Of a stretch of 64,000 nucleotides of DNA, positions 44,794-54,142 are shown one piece after another. Each line of letters starts with the position of its first letter. Within the stretch, counting starts at the first letter, position 1. Source of the stretch: Chitinophagales bacterium (GTDB lineage Bacteria > Bacteroidota > Bacteroidia > Chitinophagales > Saprospiraceae); contig JAAFJY010000031.1 in NCBI GenBank assembly GCA_013299105.1, forward strand, positions 37,155 through 101,154. The letters run 5' to 3'. The notes beneath the pieces are model-generated. The model ran no database searches. It was not told the origin of the DNA and was given only the letters and a program-made list of their open reading frames with translations. A program made the position numbers and the translations under genes.

Positions 44794-46209
44794 TCAAGAA
44801 GCCACCAATGTCTTCTTTTGCACCACCTTGCTCAACCACAAATACAAGAGTCCGCAACAGATCCAAGTGGGCAAAGTCAAGAACGACAAGAAAATTCCTT
44901 GCGAAATGGACAACAAATAAAAGCCAATCACGCTGATCAGCCAGGCTCCCAGCACTGCATAATTGATGCCAATGCCTGCCTTTTCAGCATAGTTTTGAAT
45001 GATGCCTGCTTTTTGGCCATAAAAATGCTCAAATACAATGATCGCCCCCACCGGGGCCAAAATAAAGCCATACAAGGCCACAAAGCCCAATAGTTTCATG
45101 GCAAATGCGGGGAAAATACCCGCAACAGTGGCAATTCCGCCAGCTAGCATGGTCATCCAAAACGTGGAAGAGCCTGGAACGATGGCCTGAAAAGCCAAAC
45201 CTGCCCGATAAATCGTCGGGTTAGCCGTGGTCCAACTGGCCAATACCACCGTGATGATGCCCAAAATACCAAGTGCATTGTAAGCCAGCGGTCCAGGTGC
45301 TACGGGTGGGGCGATTCCTCCTGCCAACATACTTTGCGCTTCCGGACTTTTTACATACACCGCATACAGTAAAGCAGCTGCAATCCAAGCCAGGTAATGA
45401 CCAATGTACATGCCCGCAGCGGTGGTCCAACCCGATTTTGGATTTTTGGCAAAACGCAAGACGCTGAGGTCCGACATGCCAATGTTCATGGCTGCGTTGC
45501 AAAACCAGGACCACATCATCACATGCCAAAACGAGTATTTGATCTGTCCGGGAAAAGGCTCGCTGCCTTCGCCCCAAACGTTCCAGAAATCGCTGAAACT
45601 ATGCACGCCCAATTGTCGGAGTGAGATGAAACCCGCTGCTACAAACCCAAACACAATCAAAGGCACCATGTAGTTGGCCGCCCTGACTACCGAGTTGTAA
45701 CCCCGTGCAGCAATCACCGCAAAGGCTAGGCCAATGACCACCACGATGATGACCCAAGGCAAGCCATTGGGCATGGTGTCTTCCAAGGCGGGCATGGGCA
45801 ATTTAAATGGAATACCTAAAGCAGTGGCCGCCACCGTAACCATTGAGCCCGCTAAGAAACAAAAGAGCACCCCATTGGCCACATTGTAAATTTTGACCAA
45901 TTGCGCCCCGCAAATTTTTTCGAGTTGGTAATACAAGGTGAGGCGATATTTCACCGCAATCTCGGCAGTGAGGAAGCGCCAGCACAAGACCGCCATCAAA
46001 TTGCCCAACAACAAGCCAATGATCAGGTCAAAAGCGCTGACCCCCACGGTGAGAAACAAGGGGCCGATCATGAACTCGGTGCCCGCCACATGCTCACCTG
46101 CATACATGCCCAGAAAACTCTTCCAACTCTTGAGGGCCGATTGTGGCACGGGTTCTCGTTCGTATTCTTCGGATTGAGGGGGTGTTGGTAAAATGTCAAC
46201 TTCAGCCAT
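44794..46209 (-). CDS. Purine/cytosine permease-like transporter (NCS1 family)
   Basis: About 471 residues from the ATG before AEVDILPTPPQSEEYEREPVP; the frame opens at 46257 but the extra 16 residues are unlikely. About 12 membrane helices. The conserved NCS1-like opening is MYAGEHVAGTEFMIGPLFLTVG, followed by YNVANGVLFCFLAGSMVTVAATAL, ARGYNSVVRAANYMVPLIVFGF, GMSDLSVLRFAKNPKSGW and SWTTANPTIYRAGLAFQAI. Members move purines, pyrimidines, hydantoins or other compounds with H+ or Na+. Here it follows CoA-transferase, SDR and GMC oxidoreductase genes on the same strand, so the substrate may be the compound those enzymes degrade; that is inferred. Confidence 0.8.
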   Translation of the reverse strand: MAEVDILPTPPQSEEYEREPVPQSALKSWKSFLGMYAGEHVAGTEFMIGPLFLTVGVSAFDLIIGLLLGNLMAVLCWRFLTAEIAVKYRLTLYYQLEKICGAQLVKIYNVANGVLFCFLAGSMVTVAATALGIPFKLPMPALEDTMPNGLPWVIIVVVIGLAFAVIAARGYNSVVRAANYMVPLIVFGFVAAGFISLRQLGVHSFSDFWNVWGEGSEPFPGQIKYSFWHVMMWSWFCNAAMNIGMSDLSVLRFAKNPKSGWTTAAGMYIGHYLAWIAAALLYAVYVKSPEAQSMLAGGIAPPVAPGPLAYNALGILGIITVVLASWTTANPTIYRAGLAFQAIVPGSSTFWMTMLAGGIATVAGIFPAFAMKLLGFVALYGFILAPVGAIIVFEHFYGQKAGIIQNYAEKAGIGINYAVLGAWLISVIGFYLLSISQGIFLSFLTLPTWICCGLLYLWLSKVVQKKTLVAS

Positions 46210-46326
46210 TTTTATTTTGTTTGCTCGGTGTGAAGGTAGTAAATGTTTGGGAGACACTGTCCTGCACTGTGATGGCTTGGAATAAACCTGATAAAACGGG
46301 AACGACGTAAATTAGACCATCTAGAT

Positions 46327-47610
46327 TCAAAAATTCCTAAACCGCACCTCACTAGCCGCCGTCAACCACTCCCGGTCATCGGGGTGAGCGATTTCGATCA
46401 GGGCTTTGGCGCGTTGGCGCAGGTTTTTGCCATACAAGAAGGCTACGCCGTACTCGGTTACAACATAATGGATGTGTCCGCGAGTAGTGACCACACCAGC
46501 GCCTTCTTTGAGGAAAGGCACAATGCGAGATTGGCCCTTGTTGGTGCGGCTGGTGATGGCGATGATGGGTTTTCCGCCTTCGCTCAGGGCCGCGCCGCGC
46601 ATGAAATCCATTTGTCCGCCGATGCCACTGTATTGGTAAGTGCCGATGCTGTCGGCGCAAATCTGCCCGGTCAGATCAACTTCGATGGCGCTATTGATGG
46701 CGATCACTTTGGGATTTTGGCTGATCACCCTGGGGTCGTTTACGTAGTCGATGTCGAGAAAAGAAATGGCGGGATTGTCGTTGACATAATCATACACCTT
46801 GCGGGTGCCAAATACAAAGGAAGTGACCAATTTGCGCGGATGGATTTTTTTCATGCTGTTGTTGATCACGTCTTTTTCAAACAGCGGGACCACCCCATCG
46901 CTGAACATCTCGGTGTGCATGCCCAGGTTTTTGTGGCCGTGCAAAGACTTGAGTACCGCATCAGGAATGGTGCCAATGCCTACTTGAATGGTGCTGCCAT
47001 CGTCGATGAGAGAGGCTACTTGTTGGCCTACTTTCAGCTCTACTTCGCTTACCCGCAACCCATAATCAACCTCAGGCAGGGCCTCTTCACACCAAACCAT
47101 CGCTTCGAAGGCACTGACGTGTACCATGCCATCGCCATGCGTTCGCGGCATGAGGGGGTTGACTTGGGCGATCACTTTTTTGGCGCAATTGACCGCCGTA
47201 AAGGCCACATCGACTGACAATCCCAAGGTACAATAGCCGTGTACATCGGGGGGCGACACCTGCACCAAAGCCACATCAACGGGCAGTACACTGCGCATCA
47301 TATCGGGTATATCGCTCAAAAAAGCCGGGATGAAATCAGCTCTACCCTCGCGCACCGCCTCGCGTATAGGTGCCGATACGAACAAGGAATTGATGTGAAA
47401 GGTATCTTCAAAACCTCGCTTGGCCAAGTCAATATCACCTTGTAGCGTAATGGAAATGAGTTCAATGTCGCTTAGTCGGTCTTCTTGGCGGGCCAACTCG
47501 CGCAAAAGGCACAAAGGGGTACAAGCACTGCCGTGCACAAATAGGCGTTGGCCGCTTTGAACCAGGGAAATAGCTGCCTCGGGCGTTTGGTAAGTGATGG
47601 GTGGTTTCAT
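46327..47610 (-). CDS. Acetyl-CoA hydrolase/transferase family (4-hydroxybutyrate CoA-transferase-like)
   Basis: A 427-residue CoA-transferase. Seen: ALSLVQSGQRLFVHGSACTPLCLLREL at the N-terminus, VSPPDVHGYCTLGLSVDVAFTAVNCAKKVIAQVNPLMPRTHGDG, IDDGSTIQVGIGTIPDAVLKSL (G-I-G-x-I-P-D), IAINSAIEVDLTGQICADSIG, which carries the region of the catalytic Glu, and GHIHYVVTEYGVAFLYGKNLRQRAKALIEIAHPDDREWL. All are standard for the acetate/4-hydroxybutyrate CoA-transferase family, which moves CoA from acetyl-CoA to short hydroxy- or keto-acids. It lies 117 bp upstream of the permease and 183 bp downstream of the SDR gene. Confidence 0.9.
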   Translation of the reverse strand: MKPPITYQTPEAAISLVQSGQRLFVHGSACTPLCLLRELARQEDRLSDIELISITLQGDIDLAKRGFEDTFHINSLFVSAPIREAVREGRADFIPAFLSDIPDMMRSVLPVDVALVQVSPPDVHGYCTLGLSVDVAFTAVNCAKKVIAQVNPLMPRTHGDGMVHVSAFEAMVWCEEALPEVDYGLRVSEVELKVGQQVASLIDDGSTIQVGIGTIPDAVLKSLHGHKNLGMHTEMFSDGVVPLFEKDVINNSMKKIHPRKLVTSFVFGTRKVYDYVNDNPAISFLDIDYVNDPRVISQNPKVIAINSAIEVDLTGQICADSIGTYQYSGIGGQMDFMRGAALSEGGKPIIAITSRTNKGQSRIVPFLKEGAGVVTTRGHIHYVVTEYGVAFLYGKNLRQRAKALIEIAHPDDREWLTAASEVRFRNF

Positions 47611-47793
47611 TTTGTTTGGGTGTATTGATTTGGGTAAATACTGAACGCAAACTTAAGGGATATTCCAACGGTAGAGCAGCGAATGCTTTTGATTTTCATC
47701 AACAAGCTGGGTAGTTTTGGTCACCCGTTTTCTACAGTTCCAAGCTTTTTACCAATAAGCAGCGAGGCTTCAATCTCACGCTCAATCAAGCCC

Positions 47794-48558
47794 TCACACC
47801 AGCATCCCCCCATCTGCCAAAAACATTCCACCGGTTGAATAAGAACTCGCATCCGAAGCCAAAAACAAGGCCAAATTGGCAATCTCTTCACTCTGGCCCA
47901 TGCGCGAAAGCGGGGTGTGCTTGGTGTAGTGTTTGAGCAAATGCTCATTGGACCAAAGGGCTTCGCTGAACTTGGTTTGGATCAAGCCTGGACAAATTGC
48001 ATTGACCCTCACGCCATATTTGCCCCATTCCTTGGCCATTGATTTGGTCAACATATTCAGCGCAGCTTTGCTTACACTGTAGAGGCCCAAACCCTCGGAA
48101 GCGGTGAAGGATTCCACGCTGCTGATGTTGATGATGGCTCCTTTTTTTTGTGATTTCATCGAAGGCAAGGCCAAGCGGGCGAGTTCCCAAGGTGATTTTA
48201 CGTTGACTTGCATGATTTTGTCAAATGCACCTTCGTTGGCCTCTTCAAGTGGGCCAAAAATAGGGTTGGTGGCGGCGTTATTGACCACGATGTCGATTTT
48301 TCCGTAGTGTTCCAGGGTCTTATCTACCAGGTTTTTGAGGGCGGACATGTCGCCTACATGGGCCGCGATGCCAATGGCCTGGCCACCTGTTTCCTGGATG
48401 TTTTTGGCCACTGTGTCAACCGACTCCTGGCTGCGACTGCTGACCACAACCTTCGCTCCCTGGGCAGCAAATAAATATGCAATGGCTTCGCCGATGCCCT
48501 TGCTGGCACCCGTGACAATGGCTACCTGGCCTTCCAGGCTGAATGGGTTGTTGGACAT
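47794..48558 (-). CDS. SDR family oxidoreductase
   Basis: A 254-residue classical short-chain dehydrogenase/reductase. The cofactor motif TGASKGIG is at 16-23, followed by VVVSSRS, where Ser-Arg favours NADP(H) in part of the family; NNAA at 93-96; catalytic Ser in NISSVES near 146, Tyr160 and Lys164 in YSVSKAA. The C-terminus has the GIxxxFSEALW and MGQSEEIANLALFLASDASSYSTGGMFLADGGM elements of dehydrogenase/3-oxoacyl-reductase-like enzymes. The start codon overlaps the stop of the GMC oxidoreductase gene by one base, so the pair is translationally coupled and probably acts in sequence on an alcohol/aldehyde or hydroxyacid. Confidence 0.9.
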   Translation of the reverse strand: MSNNPFSLEGQVAIVTGASKGIGEAIAYLFAAQGAKVVVSSRSQESVDTVAKNIQETGGQAIGIAAHVGDMSALKNLVDKTLEHYGKIDIVVNNAATNPIFGPLEEANEGAFDKIMQVNVKSPWELARLALPSMKSQKKGAIINISSVESFTASEGLGLYSVSKAALNMLTKSMAKEWGKYGVRVNAICPGLIQTKFSEALWSNEHLLKHYTKHTPLSRMGQSEEIANLALFLASDASSYSTGGMFLADGGMLV

Positions 48559-50177
48559 TATTTATCGTGTTGTGTTTTTCCCAAAATTAAATCCGCAGCT
48601 TTCTCCCCGATCATGATGCAAGCTGCATTGGTATTGCCTGAAACTACGGTTGGCATCACCGAGGCATCAGCTACCCGCAAGCCTTCAATGCCAATCACTT
48701 GCAGTTGAGCATTCACTACCGCACCCTCATCGCTCCCCATTTTGCACGTACCTACCGGGTGATAAACCGTTTCGCTGCGCCGGCGGATGTGTTCCGCCAA
48801 GCTGTCATCGGATGAGGGCAAAATGGGGATGACCGTCGATTCATAAAGTTCAGCAAAGGCCGAACTGTTGTGCAGTGCAATCGCTTTTTTCGTGCCTTCG
48901 ACCAAAATTTTTAAATCGTGTTCCACGCTGAGAAAATTGGGCTGGATCACCGGAGCATCAGCAGGGTTGGTGGAACGCAAGGTCAGGTACCCTCTGCTCT
49001 GTGGTTTGAGCAGCGTCGGCAAGATTGAATACCCATCACGATCGGTGGGCAAAGTTTTATAATTGTGCAAATCAGCCTCATAACCCGCCTGCAAGGGCGC
49101 AAAATGCAATTGCAAATCTGGTCGGTCATTGTCCTTGAAAACCTTGGCGAACGCGTTGGCTTCCAAGGGACCGATGGTCAGGGGGCCAGTACCTCGCAAG
49201 AAATATTGCAGGGTGTAGTAAAGTTCATTGAGGGGCTTGAGCGCATGATTCAAGCTTTTTGCCTTACCAATTGACGCAACGGGGCAAAAAAGGTGATCCT
49301 GGAGGTTTTTTCCTACCCCAGGCAGGTCTTTTTTAAGTCCAATGCACTGTTGTTTTAGTTCATCTGTAGCGCCGATTCCCGACAGCATCAAAAGCTGAGG
49401 GCTTTGGAATGCCCCTGCCGAGAGGATGACTTCTTTGTTGGCTTTGGCAAATTGGCTTTCCTTTTTCAGGCTAAATTTTACCCCAGTCGCCCGATCTTTT
49501 TCGATCAAAATCTGGCTTACCTGGGCCCCAGTTATCACCTTGAGGTTGGGACGGTTCAGCGCCGGCCTTAAAAAAGCCACAGCACTGCTACAACGCTTGT
49601 TGTTTTTGATGCTGAACTGAAAAAAACCAGCGCCCTCCTGTTCTGCACCATTGAAATCCTGGGTCTCAGGAATCCCCATGTCCACACATGCTTTGATGAA
49701 TGCTTCTGCATAGTCGGTACGGAAATTTTGGGAATAAGTGATGTTCAGCGGGCCTTCCTGGCCGTGAAAACGGGGATCCAATTGAGTAATTTGCTCATTG
49801 TGCTCCGATTTTTTGAAATAAGGAAGTACGCTGTCATAGTCCCAGCCCTGGGCTCCCATTTTGGCCCAGTCATTGTAATCTTCCTTGTTGCCCCGGATGT
49901 AGGCCATCGCATTGGTGGACGAGCAGCCGCCCAGGGTTTTGCCTCGTGGCAAGTAAAGGCGGCGACTGTTCAGGTGGGTCTGAGGCTCGGTTTCAAAACC
50001 CCAGTCCACCTCCGAGCGGTGGAGCTTGGCATAACCAGCAGGGATGTGAATTTCCAATTTTTTGTCGCGACTGCCCGCTTCAAGTAAAAGGACCTGATTG
50101 CTGGGGTCAGCCGATAAGCGGTTGGCCAACACACAGCCCGCTGAACCTGCGCCGATGATGATGTAGTCGAAAACCAT
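48558..50177 (-). CDS. GMC family FAD-dependent oxidoreductase (choline dehydrogenase-like)
   Basis: A 539-residue GMC flavoenzyme. FAD-binding GAGSAGCVLANRLS at residues 8-21, LPRGKTLGGCSSTNAMAYIRG (GMC signature 1), GAFQSPQLLMLSGIG (signature 2), and the C-terminal VYHPVGTCKMGSDEGAVVNAQLQVIG with the catalytic His and GLRVADASVMPTVVSGNTNAACIMIGEKAADLI. These match choline or alcohol dehydrogenase-type members rather than glucose oxidases; the real substrate is unknown. It is the first gene of the GMC-SDR-CoA-transferase-permease cluster. The 276-bp divergent gap to 50454 shows no clear repeat. Confidence 0.9.
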   Translation of the reverse strand: MVFDYIIIGAGSAGCVLANRLSADPSNQVLLLEAGSRDKKLEIHIPAGYAKLHRSEVDWGFETEPQTHLNSRRLYLPRGKTLGGCSSTNAMAYIRGNKEDYNDWAKMGAQGWDYDSVLPYFKKSEHNEQITQLDPRFHGQEGPLNITYSQNFRTDYAEAFIKACVDMGIPETQDFNGAEQEGAGFFQFSIKNNKRCSSAVAFLRPALNRPNLKVITGAQVSQILIEKDRATGVKFSLKKESQFAKANKEVILSAGAFQSPQLLMLSGIGATDELKQQCIGLKKDLPGVGKNLQDHLFCPVASIGKAKSLNHALKPLNELYYTLQYFLRGTGPLTIGPLEANAFAKVFKDNDRPDLQLHFAPLQAGYEADLHNYKTLPTDRDGYSILPTLLKPQSRGYLTLRSTNPADAPVIQPNFLSVEHDLKILVEGTKKAIALHNSSAFAELYESTVIPILPSSDDSLAEHIRRRSETVYHPVGTCKMGSDEGAVVNAQLQVIGIEGLRVADASVMPTVVSGNTNAACIMIGEKAADLILGKTQHDK

Positions 50178-50453
50178 TGGGATGATTTTGGGTCAAGGTA
50201 GAATTTTTTTGCAACCCGCATGAACCTTTGCAATATTTTTTGTGTCTAACCCGTTCAGGGTACTTTATCATAAAAGTCAATTTCCAGGTGTAACCAAATC
50301 ACCATTTTGGCATTATATATGTACTTCTGACATTTTACCCCGACACTTAATTCACTATTCTTTCAAACCTTAGTCACTTTGCACCAACTTGTCCCATGAA
50401 TAAGAGGATGTTTTAATTTTAAACATACTCTAACTCCCGAAAAAGCTGTTGTT

Positions 50454-51725
50454 ATGCGTTTTAATGGAAAATCCTTGTTTGCCCTGGTTTTGGTAGTGGC
50501 GCTACCATATACTTATTGCTCGCGTGAAAAAACCTCGGCGGCATTACAGACGGACCTAAAGTACTTACCAAGCAATTTACAAAATCCACACACCCGTAGT
50601 TTTGTAGAAGCTTATGAAGACTACTTCCGCGATGCCATGAAACAATCACGCACGCCAGGCGCTGCTGTTGTCATTGTCAAAGATACCAGTATCATTTATA
50701 TGCGTGGTTTTGGGGTGAAAAAATCCCGTACCCGCGACTCGATTGATGCGAATACCGTTTTTCGCATTGGTTCCTTGTCCAAAGGTTTCTGTGGGGTACT
50801 CAGCGGCATGTTGGTGGCCGAAGGCAAATTCAGCTACCAGGACAAAGTAAAAGGCCACTTGCCCAATTTCCAGCTCTGGACCAAAGACCATACAGAGAAT
50901 GCTACCCTGGAGCACTTGCTTTCTCACACCACGGGTTTGCCCTACCACACTTACTCCAACTTGATCGAAGATGGCTGGCAGTTGAAAAACATGGCCGCAC
51001 AATTGCGTCGTGTACGCCCGGCGGCCCCACTGGGAAAAATGTACAATTATCAAAATGTGGTGTTCAGCCTGATGGAAGAAGTGATGCGCAATACCACCAG
51101 TGAGTCCTATCAAACTTTGTTGCGCGAAAAGATTTTTCGCCCACTCGGCATGAAAAACGCCTCCTTAACCTATAGCGAAATCACCAGCAACAAGAATAAA
51201 TCTTATCCGCACGACAACCTAGGTGGAAAAATGATGATCACCCCACGCTACTACAACACGGCAGCGGCGGGTGGCGTGAATGCAAGTATTGCCGACATGG
51301 CCCAGTGGTTGCAACTTCTACTGGGCAATCGCCCCCAAATTGTGGCCGACACTACCCTGGACGAAGTTTTTCGTCCTATCGTGTCAACCAGCAATGAACG
51401 ACGGGTATTTGGTGCCTGGAATGCTGCCCAAGGGGCTTATTATGCCAAAGGCTGGCGGGTGGTGGATTGCAACCCCGATATGATCATCTACCACGGTGGC
51501 TATGTGAATGGTTTTCGCAGCGAAATTGCTTTTAACCGCAAAGAGAAATTGGGCATTTGTGTGCTTTTCAACGCGCCTACGCCAGTGGCCAACAGTTGTG
51601 TGCCCAAGTTTTTCGACTTTTACAAATATTTCGAACCAGACATCGAGCACTGGGATAAAAAAGGCAAGTACAGGGAAGCCATCAGCCTAAAAGAAGAGGT
51701 GTCGTCGTTTTCTGGCCGCCCTTGA
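50454..51725 (+). CDS. Serine hydrolase, beta-lactamase/PBP4* type
   Basis: A 423-residue protein with an N-terminal signal ending at YTYCS, resembling a lipobox (Cys22). The beta-lactamase-like domain has RIGSLSKGF (SxxK, Ser107/Lys110), LLSHTTGLP, YNYQN (YxN near 199) and IIYHGGYVNGFRSEI with the third motif near 345. These are class C beta-lactamase or D-aminopeptidase/esterase-like enzymes; the substrate is not predictable. It is followed by a strong hairpin at 51765, so probably a single-gene transcript. Confidence 0.87.
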   Translation: MRFNGKSLFALVLVVALPYTYCSREKTSAALQTDLKYLPSNLQNPHTRSFVEAYEDYFRDAMKQSRTPGAAVVIVKDTSIIYMRGFGVKKSRTRDSIDANTVFRIGSLSKGFCGVLSGMLVAEGKFSYQDKVKGHLPNFQLWTKDHTENATLEHLLSHTTGLPYHTYSNLIEDGWQLKNMAAQLRRVRPAAPLGKMYNYQNVVFSLMEEVMRNTTSESYQTLLREKIFRPLGMKNASLTYSEITSNKNKSYPHDNLGGKMMITPRYYNTAAAGGVNASIADMAQWLQLLLGNRPQIVADTTLDEVFRPIVSTSNERRVFGAWNAAQGAYYAKGWRVVDCNPDMIIYHGGYVNGFRSEIAFNRKEKLGICVLFNAPTPVANSCVPKFFDFYKYFEPDIEHWDKKGKYREAISLKEEVSSFSGRP

Positions 51726-51764
51726 TCTGGAGGCTCAAATTTGGCCCGCCCACTTATCTGGTAC

Positions 51765-51825
51765 AAAAAGCCCGCTGAACGTTTACCAAACTTTTGAAGG
51801 TTAGCAAACGTTCAGCGGGCTTTTT
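51765..51825 (+). terminator. Long nested hairpin after the serine hydrolase gene
   Basis: The outer arms (about 20 bp, AAAAAGCCCGCTGAACGTTT and its complement) pair perfectly, enclosing an inner AAACTT/AAGGTT stem and ending in a T-run. Read as a terminator, and symmetric enough to act on both strands. It shares its inner core with the hairpin at 58137-58187. Confidence 0.8.
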
Positions 51826-51867
51826 GCAAGAATTCCTACCTTTAGTCCGATTTAGCTGAGCATAACG

Positions 51868-52767
51868 ATGTGGAAAAATCTAAGCCGGGGAGAACGGCTC
51901 TATTACCTGGCCCTTTTGTTGTTGATCGGCATGACCTTGGTTTTTCGCATGGGCTTGGGCTTGTTATTGGCCTTGTTTTTGTATTTGTTTCCTTATCCCA
52001 GGCCCCAAAAGAAAAATAGCCCTTACGCAGCATACTTCCGCAGCGAGCGCTGGTCGCTGATCAATCCTTTCTTGAATGTGCAAGGTCTTTTACAGCTCAT
52101 GGGCGAATGGCTAACCAATGCTGGGCAGTCGCGCATCAGCGCGGAAGAATACGAAAACAAAGTCGAGTACCGCTTACCCTTTCAAGGCATTTGGAAAGTG
52201 GCCAATGGTGGCGTAAGTCCCGAAACCTCGCATTCCTGGAACATCAATTCCCAACGCTACGCCTATGACCTGTTGATGACCGACGAAACAGGGCGCAGTT
52301 TTTCAGGTGAAGGAAAAGAATTGAAGGATTATTATTGCTTTGGAGCTCCTGTTCTCAGCCCGGCGACGGGTACAGTGCTGCGCGTGCAAGATGGCATCCG
52401 CGATTATCCCGGCGTAGGCGACTATTCCATCGACTGGAAAACCCGCGATTTGCGGGGTAATTTTGTAGTGATTTGCCATGCAGAGGGGGAATACAGCTTG
52501 TCTGCGCATTTGCAAAAAGGCTCGATCACCGTCAAAGCAGGCGATGAAGTGAATGCTGGTCAGGTCATTGGCCGCTGTGGCAATTCGGGCTATTCCACCG
52601 AGCCGCACTTGCACTTTCAATTGCAAGATTCGGCCAATTTTTTCATTGCAAAAGGTTTGCCAATCCGTTTTGTACAGTTTTATCGGGCCGATAATAGCTT
52701 GGAGGAACCACGCGAATTACACGAAAATGATTATTTGGAACGGGAAAATTGGGTGCAAAAAAGTTAG
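51868..52767 (+). CDS. Membrane-anchored M23-family metallopeptidase
   Basis: A 299-residue protein. Two membrane helices at about 11-41 (LYYLALLLLIGMTLVFRMGLGLLLALFLYLF) are separated by a short turn; the rest is outside. The peptidase domain has SHSWNINSQRYAYDLL (first zinc His and Asp), YSLSAHLQKGSITVKAGDEVNAGQVIGRCGNSGYSTEPHLHFQLQ with the HxH motif, all ligands of M23 (LytM) peptidoglycan endopeptidases. The GYSTEPHLHFQ signature is intact, so it should be an active enzyme or at least a bona fide LytM fold. Probable role: cell-wall cleavage or remodelling. Confidence 0.88.
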   Translation: MWKNLSRGERLYYLALLLLIGMTLVFRMGLGLLLALFLYLFPYPRPQKKNSPYAAYFRSERWSLINPFLNVQGLLQLMGEWLTNAGQSRISAEEYENKVEYRLPFQGIWKVANGGVSPETSHSWNINSQRYAYDLLMTDETGRSFSGEGKELKDYYCFGAPVLSPATGTVLRVQDGIRDYPGVGDYSIDWKTRDLRGNFVVICHAEGEYSLSAHLQKGSITVKAGDEVNAGQVIGRCGNSGYSTEPHLHFQLQDSANFFIAKGLPIRFVQFYRADNSLEEPRELHENDYLERENWVQKS

Positions 52768-52860
52768 GCTGCCTAATAGTTGTATAAAAACTTAATTCGT
52801 TAAAAAACAATGAATTAAAGTAAAAATAGCAAATGCTAAACAAGATTATTTCAAAAAAAT

Positions 52861-52868
52861 TACCTTTG
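52861..52868 (+). promoter_or_regulatory. -7 box TACCTTTG for the T9SS gene
   Basis: TACCTTTG fits TAnnTTTG and lies 24 bp before the ATG at 52893. The same octamer lies at the same kind of distance before the gene at 58244, supporting a common promoter type. Confidence 0.45.
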
Positions 52869-52892
52869 CGCTAGACTTTGTCCCAAAATACT

Positions 52893-53927
52893 ATGAGTAT
52901 GACGAAAACTACGATCCTATCTTGCTGCCTATGGGCAGTATTTGGCTTGCTGACTTTTACAGACCTCGCTGGCCAAAACATCAATTACACCATCAGTTTG
53001 ACCAGCGTAACCTGGGAAGGGAACTTCGATGCCAGCGGGCGGGAAGAATTTGGCTTGGTCATGCCCAATGGGGTCAGTGGCTGTGCTTCGATTGTAAATG
53101 CCAACAATGGGGGGACCTGGAATGGCAGCATCATCGTTCGTGACGCCCTGAACGTTTCACCAAACACCACTTACAGCGCCACGTTTATAGGCATTGAAAA
53201 CGATCCCAACACCGAAGACCCCGCCAATTTTTGTATCCGGGAAAACAACGATGACCTGATCTGTAATGTACCCGTTTCGATCAACCTTTCTACGGTCAGC
53301 AGTGGAAGTACGGTTACTTTTTCTTGCACCCGTACCGCCGCGCCTACGGGTTCGGTAACGCTCACTTTCACCATTGTCAAATCCCTGCCCGTATCGCTGG
53401 AGCGCTTTGCAGGCAAAGCCGAAGGCAAGGCCGTGCGCCTGGAGTGGAGCACCTCGGCTGAATTGAACAACGATTATTTTGAGGTGGAACACAGCGCCGA
53501 CGGCCAAAATTTCCGCTCTTTGACCCAAGTAAATGGCAAAGGCACCACTGCTGAACGCTCAAAGTACGAATTCCTGCACCTCAATGCCGCCCCTGGCACC
53601 AACTATTACCGCTTAAAGCAAGTGGACAATGATGGAACCAGTGCAGTATTCAAGGTCATCATAGTCAATGTGAATGGGGTAAACAACGGCACCCTGCTCG
53701 TTTTTCCCAACCCCGCTACCGATCGCTTACTGATCGACGCAGGCGAGGACTACGACACCAGCAAATTTTGGGCGATCAATGCCGCAGGCCAGCGCATCGT
53801 GCTGGAGGGACAATCGCAAAATGGCCGTTTCGAAATCCAACTCCCCGCCAATTTGCCCAGCGGCATGTACTGGCTGATCAAAGAAAGCGCCAAAGGCGTG
53901 CAAAAAGTGGCTTTTGTGAAGGAGTAA
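52893..53927 (+). CDS. Secreted T9SS protein, paralogue A1
   Basis: About 344 residues from the ATG before SMTKTTILSCC; a TTG start at 52878 is less likely. Signal peptide to LAGQ, a unique beta-rich N-domain (NINYTISLTSVTWEGNFDASGREEFGLVMPNGVSGCAS) with two cysteine pairs, then a fibronectin-like module LPVSLERFAGKAEGKAVRLEWSTSAELNNDYFEVEHS and a type A sorting domain (LLVFPNPATDRLLI...LPSGMYWLIKESAKGVQKVAFVKE). The last 180 residues are almost identical to the next gene, with a 541-bp near-identical DNA tract. Probably a cell-surface adhesin or structural protein. Confidence 0.85.
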   Translation: MSMTKTTILSCCLWAVFGLLTFTDLAGQNINYTISLTSVTWEGNFDASGREEFGLVMPNGVSGCASIVNANNGGTWNGSIIVRDALNVSPNTTYSATFIGIENDPNTEDPANFCIRENNDDLICNVPVSINLSTVSSGSTVTFSCTRTAAPTGSVTLTFTIVKSLPVSLERFAGKAEGKAVRLEWSTSAELNNDYFEVEHSADGQNFRSLTQVNGKGTTAERSKYEFLHLNAAPGTNYYRLKQVDNDGTSAVFKVIIVNVNGVNNGTLLVFPNPATDRLLIDAGEDYDTSKFWAINAAGQRIVLEGQSQNGRFEIQLPANLPSGMYWLIKESAKGVQKVAFVKE

Positions 53928-53956
53928 ATGGCTGATTGTCTTTTTGAAAGGCATGA

Positions 53957-53990
53957 AAAGGCTGAGTTCGTTCTGGATTTCAGCCTTTTT
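53957..53990 (+). terminator. Rho-independent terminator after T9SS paralogue A1
   Basis: AAAAGGCTGA (53957-53966) pairs with TCAGCCTTTT (53980-53989), followed by a T-run. Confidence 0.75.
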
Positions 53991-54142
53991 GTTTGTCGCG
54001 ATGTCATTTTATTCCGTTATTTGGCGAGATTTTCAATTACACATAGCTATCAACAATAAAAGGTTAAGCTCTTGGGCCATTCCTCGAAGCTAAACCTAGA
54101 TTTTCCATGCATTTATTTAAACCAAGCTAACCGATTAGTACC

